Below, piece after piece: positions 1-5,116 of a DNA stretch of 5,715 nt. The first letter of the stretch is position 1; every line of letters begins with the position of its first letter. The DNA is from Spirochaetaceae bacterium (lineage in GTDB: Bacteria; Spirochaetota; Spirochaetia; Treponematales; Breznakiellaceae), in contig JAITHR010000219.1 of the NCBI GenBank assembly GCA_031279895.1, positions 1-5,715 of the forward strand. Direction: 5' to 3'. The position numbers and the translations under genes are program-made. The notes below the pieces were generated by a model. It saw nothing but the letters and a program-made list of their open reading frames with translations. It had not been told where the DNA came from and ran no database searches.

Positions 1-9
1 ATAAAAAGT

Positions 10-16
10 AAAGGAG
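10..16 (+). promoter_or_regulatory. Ribosome binding site of the GH13 gene
   Basis: AAAGGAG is a near-complete anti-16S match, 8 bases before the ATG at 25. It supports that ATG as the true start. The 24 bases before the gene are too few to show a promoter, so this gene could be internal to a longer operon. Confidence 0.85.
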
Positions 17-24
17 TAATTATT

Positions 25-1587
25 ATGCCGAAATGGCTTCAAGACGCGGTGTTTTATGAAATTTATCCCCAATCTTTTTTTGATACCAACGGGGACGGGA
101 TCGGCGATTTTGAAGGAATTATCCAGAAGCTCGATTATATACGGGACCTTGGCTGCAACGCCCTCTGGATAAATCCCTGTTTCGACTCGCCTTTTAAGGA
201 CGCTGGGTACGACGTGCGGGATTACCTCAGAACCGCGCCGCGCTACGGCTCGAATGACGACCTCAAGCGGGTCTTTTCCGAAGCGCGGCGGCGGGATATG
301 CGGGTTCTTCTTGACCTCGTGCCGGGGCATACCGCAGAGGACCACCCCTGGTTTATCGAAAGCGCCCAAGCCCACCCGAAAACCTGTCGGAACCGCTACA
401 TCTGGACAAACCACTGCTTCACGAGACCCGAAGGGCTGGGGTTCATCGGCGGCGAAACGGCCCGTGCCGCGGTGTATATCACCAATTTCTTTAAGTGCCA
501 GCCCGCGCTCAACTACGGCTTTTTGAAGCCCGCCGAAGCGTGGCAGCTTCCTGCGGACCATCCCGATTGCCTCGAGACGAGAGCGGCCATGAAAGAGGTT
601 ATGCGCTTCTGGCTTGACGCGGGGTGCGACGGGTTTCGGGTGGATATGGCCGCGTCCCTGGTCAAACATGACGACGAAAAAAAGAGCGGCACCTCCGCGG
701 TCTGGCGGGACATTCGCTCAATGCTTGACCGCTCGTACCCGGAGGCCGCGCTCGTCTCCGAATGGAGCAATCCCACGGAAGCCATAGGCGCGGGGTTCCA
801 CGCGGATTTTCTTTTGGCGTTTTTTGAAAACTCCGGCTACCAGAGCCTCTTTCGGGATTACCGGCTTGACGAATACAACCAAGCCTGCGGGGAAGACCGC
901 AGCTTTTTCAGGAAAGACGGCGGCGGCGGCATAGAACGGTTTCTGAAGGACTACCTTTTTCACTATGAAAACACGAAAGACGCGGGGTTTATCAGTTTGG
1001 TTACCGGCAATCACGACCTCACGCGGCTCCGGCATACCCTTTCGCCGGAAGAAATCGCCCTTGCCTGCGCCTTTATTTTCACCATGCCCGGGGTTCCTTT
1101 CTTATATTACGGCGACGAAATCGGTATGCGCTACCTTAATAATCTCCCCACGAAAGAGGGCGGATACTACCGGACCGGCTCCCGAACCCCGATGCAATGG
1201 AATACCGGAAAGAACAAGGGCTTCTCCACCGCACAGGCGGATAAGCTCTATCTGCCGGTTGACCCCGCGGAAGACGCGCCTACCGTGGAGGCCCAGGAGA
1301 AAGACCCGTCGTCTCTCCTCAATACCGTAAAATCCCTCCTCCGCCTGCGGCGCGGAGACGCGGATTTACGCGGCTGCCCCAATCTGGAAATACTCTGCGC
1401 GAAACCGGGGAATACGCCCTTTATCTACCGGCGCGGTCGGTTTGTCATGGCTCTTAATCCGCGGAACGAAGCCTGCGCCGCGCCCCTCGCGCTCCGCGGA
1501 GACGCGGTGTACGCCATAGGATCCTGCGAAACGGACGGCGCCTCGTGCCGGATGGGGGCGCAGAGTTTCGGAGTCTGGCGGGTGTAG
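25..1587 (+). CDS. Glycoside hydrolase family 13 alpha-glucosidase-type enzyme, cytoplasmic
   Basis: This 520-residue protein is a GH13 alpha-amylase-superfamily hydrolase that probably releases glucose from short alpha-glucosides or maltooligosaccharides. Seen in the sequence: an N-terminal barrel start with a calcium-loop-like D20-x-N-x-D-x-I-x-D28; conserved region I as D97-L-V-P-G-H102; a region V-like QPALNYGF at 159-166; the nucleophile D207 in GFRVDMA; the acid/base E246 in VSEW; and the transition-state stabiliser D331 in GNHD. All three catalytic acids are present. The barrel continues through DEIGMRY (364-370) and TPMQW (388-392), and a small C-terminal beta domain fills about 445-520. 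Length fits oligo-1,6-glucosidase-like members (about 500-560). No signal peptide is visible, so it should act in the cytoplasm on sugar imported by the transporter encoded downstream. Region I has Gly where many members have Asn, and Met follows the nucleophile, so the choice between alpha-1,4 and alpha-1,6 bonds cannot be read. A transglycosylating relative or a disaccharide-specific enzyme is possible. Confidence 0.9.
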   Translation: MPKWLQDAVFYEIYPQSFFDTNGDGIGDFEGIIQKLDYIRDLGCNALWINPCFDSPFKDAGYDVRDYLRTAPRYGSNDDLKRVFSEARRRDMRVLLDLVPGHTAEDHPWFIESAQAHPKTCRNRYIWTNHCFTRPEGLGFIGGETARAAVYITNFFKCQPALNYGFLKPAEAWQLPADHPDCLETRAAMKEVMRFWLDAGCDGFRVDMAASLVKHDDEKKSGTSAVWRDIRSMLDRSYPEAALVSEWSNPTEAIGAGFHADFLLAFFENSGYQSLFRDYRLDEYNQACGEDRSFFRKDGGGGIERFLKDYLFHYENTKDAGFISLVTGNHDLTRLRHTLSPEEIALACAFIFTMPGVPFLYYGDEIGMRYLNNLPTKEGGYYRTGSRTPMQWNTGKNKGFSTAQADKLYLPVDPAEDAPTVEAQEKDPSSLLNTVKSLLRLRRGDADLRGCPNLEILCAKPGNTPFIYRRGRFVMALNPRNEACAAPLALRGDAVYAIGSCETDGASCRMGAQSFGVWRV

Positions 1588-1633
1588 GCGGCAGCCTTTT
1601 CTTTTTTCTTTAATCTCTGTTTTCTATAGAGGG
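1588..1633 (+). other. Gap after the GH13 gene with a T-rich tract
   Basis: Bases 1597-1611 on the + strand are almost pure T, in runs of 4, 6 and 3 split by single C. The sequence just before (GGCGGCAGCC) forms at best a three-base-pair stem, so an intrinsic terminator is not supported. The tract may instead be an AT-rich upstream region for the promoter at 1645. Read-through from the GH13 gene into the transporter genes therefore remains possible. Confidence 0.4.
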
Positions 1634-1650
1634 TTATTATAGTGTATAAT
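1621..1650 (+). promoter_or_regulatory. Probable sigma-70-type promoter of the transporter genes
   Basis: A perfect TATAAT -10 box is at 1645-1650. The best -35 candidate is poor: TTTCTA at 1621-1626 with an 18-base spacer matches TTGACA at three of six positions. T-rich sequence lies just upstream. Transcription from here would start near 1657, giving a leader of roughly 60 bases before the ATG at 1720. The weak -35 could mean that an activator is needed. The location is supported by the -10 box and the position before a cistron; use of the promoter is inferred. Confidence 0.55.
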
Positions 1651-1652
1651 AA
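1634..1652 (+). promoter_or_regulatory. Perfect inverted repeat covering the -10 box, candidate operator
   Basis: The 19 bases TTATTATAGTGTATAATAA form two exact 8-base arms around the spacer GTG. The right arm contains the TATAAT -10 box, so a dimeric repressor bound here would block polymerase. No regulator gene is present in the window. Because the arms are pure A/T and a -10 element is itself AT-rich, part of the symmetry could be chance. The palindrome also places a TATAAT on the opposite strand. Confidence 0.4.
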
Positions 1653-1703
1653 TAGATATTTTTATATTCTCTTTCTGTTTATGAAGGGAAAAAACAACCG
1701 TAG

Positions 1704-1710
1704 TAAGGAG
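1704..1710 (+). promoter_or_regulatory. Ribosome binding site that fixes the binding-protein start
   Basis: TAAGGAG lies 9 bases before the ATG at 1720. A longer reading from GTG at 1642 would add 26 residues but has no comparable site, starts inside the candidate promoter, and would put a tyrosine- and asparagine-rich stretch before a normal lipoprotein signal sequence. Confidence 0.85.
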
Positions 1711-1719
1711 TGTGTTCGT

Positions 1720-3228
1720 ATGAAAAAAATGAAAAAAATGAAGTTCCTAGGCCCCGCGGTCTTTGCGGCGCTGGCGCTGGCGTGCGCGGCCTGTTCCAAA
1801 GGAGCCGCGAAAGGAGCGGACAAAGGGTATGACGTGTACGTTTTCAACGCCAAAGGGGAAAACGCGGCACAGTTCGAGGCAATGGCCAAAGCGTACCAGA
1901 GCGAAACGGGCGTGCGCGTGAAGACGTTCTCCATCGGCGCCGGCGCCGAACAGGAAGGCCCCCTCACCACCGAGATGAATTCCGCAAGTCCCCCCACGAT
2001 TTACTCGATTCAGGGGATAAAGCGCCTTGCCCAGTGGTATGAGGGGGGGTATGTGGTTGACCTGGGCGCCGTAACGGACCATCCCGCGTTTGCCCGTCTG
2101 GTAGGGGAGATTCCCCAGGAGATGCGGCTTTCATCCGGCGGGAATACCAGTTACGGCATCCCCTACAACATCGAAGGCTACGGGTATATTGTTGATACGC
2201 GGATGCTTCAGGACCTGTTCGGCGCGGAAGCGCGGGATCGGGTTCTGGCCGGCCTGCAAGCGGCCTCCTATGCGGAGTGGGAGTCCTTCGTAAAGACCCT
2301 GGACCAATGGATAAAAACGCCCGAACCCTTGTCCGTAACCCTTGACGGCGCCGCGTATACCTTTGCCGGCACGAAAACCGATATGACCTCCCGTCTCAAC
2401 GGGGTCTTTGCGGTTATGGGGAGCGAGCCCTGGACGTATGGGGATCACTTTGTCAATATCGCCCTCAACGCCGTCTTCGACACCCTTAACGAAGCGCTCG
2501 CGCCCATTGCGGACGCGAAACTGCAAGCCCTCCGCGGCCCCTTCGTCTCTTACGCCAAGGCGCTCGATCTTAAAACCTCGTATCTTGCCGGGAAGAGCGG
2601 CCCGGCGCACCGGGGGCAGGATCTGGTATCCCCCGCGAACTTCGGCTACGAGCAGACGGTTCAGATATTCGCCGACGGGAAGGCGCTGTTTTTGAAACAG
2701 GGAAACTGGGCGTATAACAATATCGCGGCGGTAAACAGCGCCCTGGCCGAGCGCCTCTGGTTCGTGCCGGTGAAAATGCCCTTCACCCAGAGCGACCTGA
2801 GCGCCGCGGGAATCACCGTAGACAGGATGAACCGCTCTATTCCGGTGTTTGTTCCCAATTACTACGCGGTAAACGCCATGGCCACTGACGCGGAAAAGAA
2901 AGCGGCGTATGATTTTCTTGTGTGGATGAACACGTCGGAAAACGGGCAGCGCTATATCGTTGAAGAGATGGCCTTTATCCCGTATAACGCGGATCCCGCG
3001 AAGACGGTGGTTCCCAACCGGCTCGGTAACAGCATCCTAAGTTATGTGAAGAGCGGCAATACGCTTCAGGGATTTTTCCAGGCGGTGCCGCAGGTATGGC
3101 CCACGGATATTTTCGGGGTGCATATCCGCGAACAGTTTCTCGTAAAGCCCCTCTGGGACGAATCGGATTACGTCAAAATCGCGGATTACGGCGTCTCGGA
3201 ATTACAAAAGCTCAACAGCGCGAAGTAG
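1720..3228 (+). CDS. ABC transporter sugar-binding lipoprotein (CUT1 type)
   Basis: This 502-residue extracytoplasmic solute-binding protein probably presents an oligosaccharide to the permeases encoded downstream. The start at 1720 gives a textbook export signal: a Lys/Met-rich n-region (1-8), a hydrophobic core (about 9-21) and cysteines at 22 and 25 for lipid attachment. The lipobox is loose (ALAC for the first cysteine, CAAC for the second). The mature part shows features of SBP_bac_1/MalE-like proteins: an opening beta strand and helix (YDVYVFNAKG, then FEAMAKAYQSETGVRVK); a YGIPYNIEGYGYI hinge/ligand segment at 145-157; QGNWAYNNI around Trp330; a VFVPNYYAVN segment within 371-385; and NGQRYIVEEMAFIPYN at 408-423. 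It is somewhat longer than MalE (about 400 residues), as is common in larger CUT1 binding proteins. It lies immediately before two permease genes and after a glucosidase gene, which suggests an alpha-glucoside ligand. The ligand itself is inferred, not shown. Confidence 0.9.
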   Translation: MKKMKKMKFLGPAVFAALALACAACSKGAAKGADKGYDVYVFNAKGENAAQFEAMAKAYQSETGVRVKTFSIGAGAEQEGPLTTEMNSASPPTIYSIQGIKRLAQWYEGGYVVDLGAVTDHPAFARLVGEIPQEMRLSSGGNTSYGIPYNIEGYGYIVDTRMLQDLFGAEARDRVLAGLQAASYAEWESFVKTLDQWIKTPEPLSVTLDGAAYTFAGTKTDMTSRLNGVFAVMGSEPWTYGDHFVNIALNAVFDTLNEALAPIADAKLQALRGPFVSYAKALDLKTSYLAGKSGPAHRGQDLVSPANFGYEQTVQIFADGKALFLKQGNWAYNNIAAVNSALAERLWFVPVKMPFTQSDLSAAGITVDRMNRSIPVFVPNYYAVNAMATDAEKKAAYDFLVWMNTSENGQRYIVEEMAFIPYNADPAKTVVPNRLGNSILSYVKSGNTLQGFFQAVPQVWPTDIFGVHIREQFLVKPLWDESDYVKIADYGVSELQKLNSAK

Positions 3229-3239
3229 CCGGAACAAAG

Positions 3240-3280
3240 CCGCGCGCGCGCGTCGGTCCCGCTTCCACGGGCCGGCGCGG
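3240..3280 (+). promoter_or_regulatory. GC-rich intercistronic stem-loop with a (CG)6 tract
   Basis: The outer stem pairs CCGCGC (3240-3245) with GCGCGG (3275-3280). The inner stem pairs CGG and CCC (3254-3256 and 3258-3260, with T3257 bulged) against GGG and CCG (3269-3274), leaving a loop at 3261-3268. Bases 3246-3253 bulge on the left side. No T-run follows, so it is not a standard terminator. Such stems after a binding-protein gene can protect upstream mRNA from 3' exonucleases and raise its level over the permeases, as known for malE-malF. That role here is inferred. Confidence 0.5.
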
Positions 3281-3285
3281 ATAAC

Positions 3286-3307
3286 TATGCTACTAATATG
3301 CTACTAA
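3286..3307 (+). repeat. Tandem 11-base duplication before permease 1
   Basis: TATGCTACTAA occurs twice back to back (3286-3296 and 3297-3307) with no mismatch. The second copy runs directly into the AAGGAG of the permease ribosome binding site. The pair creates a six-codon reading frame, MLLICY, at 3287-3307, whose TAA overlaps the start of the purine-rich site. That small frame has no clear ribosome binding site of its own. Confidence 0.8.
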
Positions 3308-3313
3308 AAGGAG
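3308..3313 (+). promoter_or_regulatory. Ribosome binding site deciding the GTG start of permease 1
   Basis: AAGGAG ends 6 bases before GTG at 3320. The ATG codons at 3287 and 3298 are in another frame and do not lead into the permease, so the GTG is preferred. Confidence 0.85.
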
Positions 3314-3319
3314 AAACCA

Positions 3320-4252
3320 GTGGGTATCCAAAAAAACAGGTCTATTTACCACCAATGGTTCTGGCCCTTTGTGGCGCCGGCAACGGTGCTTTTTATCACG
3401 GTCATTGTCATTCCCTTCGCGGTCGGGGTCTTCAACTCGTTCGCCTCGTGGCGCGGGGCCTACTATTTCGATCCGGCTGCCCGAACCCGTGCGGCCTCGC
3501 CTTTTAACGCCCTCGTCGGCTTCGCCAATTACAAAGCGGCCTTCGCGGACGAAAGGTTCGTCAAAGCGTTGTGGTACACCGTGCGGTATACGGTCGTGGC
3601 GGTGGTCTCCATTAACGTCGTTTCCCTGTGCCTCGCCCTTCTCATAAACAGGGTAAGCCGGCTTCTGAGCGGCGTACTGCGCACGGTCTTCTTCTTTCCC
3701 AATATGCTCGGGGGCCTTGCGCTGGGCTATATCTTCCAGTTCATCTTCCAGATTGTTTTTACGGACCTCCTCTTCGGGCCCGAAGGCGTCGCGCATATCG
3801 AAGCGTTCCGGTACATGACGCAGAACAGCACCAAAGCCCTCTTCGCTCTGGCGCTCTTAAACACCTGGCAGTCCGCGGGCTACATGATGCTCATTTATAT
3901 CGCGGGCCTCAACACCATCCCCCAGGATTTCTACGAGGCCGCGAGCATAGACGGCTCCTCGGCGTGGAACACGTTCTGGAAAATCACCGTGCCTATGCTC
4001 ATGCCCTCTTTTACGATTGTCTTCTTTATGACCCTGTCGGGAAGTTTCAAGCTCCTCGATCAAAACGTAGCCCTTACCGACGGCAACTTCGATACCCGTA
4101 TGCTGGCCTACCAGATCTTGCGGACCGTGCGGGACACGAACCCGCCGGATTACGGCAAAGGCCAGGCGCAAGCTGTGGTATTCTTCATCATCATCGCGGC
4201 CATAAGCCTCACCCAGGTCTACCTGACCAAGAAAAAGGAGATTGAAGCGTGA
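3320..4252 (+). CDS. ABC sugar transporter permease, MalF/UgpA-like
   Basis: This 310-residue inner-membrane protein forms one half of the transport channel of a CUT1 importer. About six hydrophobic segments are visible, near residues 14-40, 88-110, 120-145, 172-198, 228-250 and 284-302. The cytoplasmic EAA loop that contacts the ATPase is clear between segments 4 and 5: E206-A-A208, three residues on D211-G212, then I222-T-V-P225. This is the signature of BPD_transp_1 permeases. The segment between the first two helices (about 42-85, including LVGFANYKAAF) matches the periplasmic region of short MalF relatives. It lacks the large P2 insertion of enterobacterial MalF. It starts with GTG, lies 91 bases after the binding-protein gene, and overlaps the second permease gene by four bases, so the two are probably translationally coupled. 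Its substrate follows the binding protein and cannot be told from this protein alone. Confidence 0.92.
   Translation: MGIQKNRSIYHQWFWPFVAPATVLFITVIVIPFAVGVFNSFASWRGAYYFDPAARTRAASPFNALVGFANYKAAFADERFVKALWYTVRYTVVAVVSINVVSLCLALLINRVSRLLSGVLRTVFFFPNMLGGLALGYIFQFIFQIVFTDLLFGPEGVAHIEAFRYMTQNSTKALFALALLNTWQSAGYMMLIYIAGLNTIPQDFYEAASIDGSSAWNTFWKITVPMLMPSFTIVFFMTLSGSFKLLDQNVALTDGNFDTRMLAYQILRTVRDTNPPDYGKGQAQAVVFFIIIAAISLTQVYLTKKKEIEA
4234..4240 (+). promoter_or_regulatory. Ribosome binding site of permease 2 inside permease 1
   Basis: AAAGGAG lies within the last codons of permease 1 (its KKKEIEA end), 8 bases before GTG at 4249. It supports the GTGA overlap start, in which the TGA stop of permease 1 shares bases with the new start codon. 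Confidence 0.85.
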
Positions 4253-5097
4253 AACAGCACTATTTTCTGCACCGCAGAACAGCCGGCATCCTGCGCTACG
4301 GACTGCTTGTCGCGCTTGCCCTTATCACCCTCGCGCCCCTGTGGTTACTTCTGGTCAACGCTTTCAAACCGAACGGAGCCATCGTTGACAACCCCCTGGC
4401 CATGCCCCTTTCCTGGGACTTCCAGTATATCCGTACCGCGGTAAAACAGCTCGATTATTTCAAATCCATCGGGTACACCTTTGTTATTACCCTGGTGGCG
4501 GTGTCCCTTATCGTGATCGTTTCCTCTATGGCCGCATGGATCCTTGCGCGGAACAAAACCAAAATCTCAAACTTCGTGTTCATGGCCTTCGTGGCGTCCA
4601 TGCTCATTCCGTTTCAGGCCATCATGTACCCGCTTATCCAGTTCTTTGAAGGGCTGGGCTTAAAAAATATGCCCGGACTGCTCGTCATGTACGGCGGTTT
4701 CGGCCTGAGTATGTCAACCTTTCTCTACCACGGCTTTGTCAAAGGCGTGCCGCTGGGGGTCGAGGAGGCGGCCTTTATCGACGGCTGCCATATCTTCCAG
4801 ATGTTCTTCTTCATCGTCATGCCGCTCCTGAAATCCATTACCGTAACCGTTATCATCATAAACGCAATGTGGATATGGAACGACTACCTCCTGCCGTTTC
4901 TGGTAATCGGCAACTCGTCCGACAAAACCCTGGTGCTGGCCCTCTACTTCGCCCGTATCCTCGCGGGACAGTACGGCAACCCCTGGCAGCTCATCTTCCC
5001 CGCAGTCTTCGTTACAATCATTCCGATTACCGTAGTATTCCTCTTCTTACAAAAATACATCGTCAAAGGAATAAACGCCGGCGCCATCAAAGCCTAA
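4249..5097 (+). CDS. ABC sugar transporter permease, MalG/UgpE-like
   Basis: This 282-residue inner-membrane protein is the partner of the preceding permease. Hydrophobic segments appear near residues 17-38, 74-98, 108-132, 142-164, 184-212 and 247-270. The EAA loop is E173-A-A175, then D178-G179, and M191-P192 after FFFIV. The WIWNDYLLPFLVI segment (208-220) and the C-terminal KGINAGAIKA (273-282) are hallmarks of the MalG branch, whose tail reaches the ATPase. Length is normal for the family (about 275-300). The GTG start overlaps the stop of permease 1 by four bases, indicating matched expression. No ATPase gene follows, so this transporter probably borrows a shared MsmX/UgpC-type subunit. 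A terminator-like hairpin begins at its stop codon, suggesting that the operon ends here. Confidence 0.92.
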   Translation: MKQHYFLHRRTAGILRYGLLVALALITLAPLWLLLVNAFKPNGAIVDNPLAMPLSWDFQYIRTAVKQLDYFKSIGYTFVITLVAVSLIVIVSSMAAWILARNKTKISNFVFMAFVASMLIPFQAIMYPLIQFFEGLGLKNMPGLLVMYGGFGLSMSTFLYHGFVKGVPLGVEEAAFIDGCHIFQMFFFIVMPLLKSITVTVIIINAMWIWNDYLLPFLVIGNSSDKTLVLALYFARILAGQYGNPWQLIFPAVFVTIIPITVVFLFLQKYIVKGINAGAIKA

Positions 5098-5114
5098 CAG
5101 CCGGCGGCTGTTTT
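5096..5114 (+). terminator. Probable intrinsic terminator of the transporter operon
   Basis: AACAGCC (5096-5102) and GGCTGTT (5106-5112) form a perfect 7-base-pair stem with a GGC loop. It runs into TTTT (5111-5114), followed by A6. The left arm begins within the permease 2 stop codon. The T-run is short and partly inside the stem, so termination may be partial. Read on the - strand, the A-run supplies a T6 stretch before the hairpin rather than after it, so the element favours the + strand. Confidence 0.55.
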
Positions 5115-5116
5115 AA

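Noticed and set aside
1588..1611. Intrinsic terminator after the GH13 gene
   Set aside because: The T-rich tract is present, but no stem longer than three base pairs precedes it.
1642..1719. N-terminal extension of the binding protein from GTG at 1642
   Set aside because: It has no ribosome binding site, overlaps the -10 box, and the extra residues spoil a normal lipoprotein signal that begins at 1720.
2131..2610. Long - strand frame inside the binding-protein gene
   Set aside because: It is an antisense shadow of a GC-rich coding region, with no ribosome site or recognisable motif.
3293..3796. - strand frame opposite permease 1
   Set aside because: It is a charged, low-complexity antisense translation of membrane-protein codons; the + strand gene is unambiguous.
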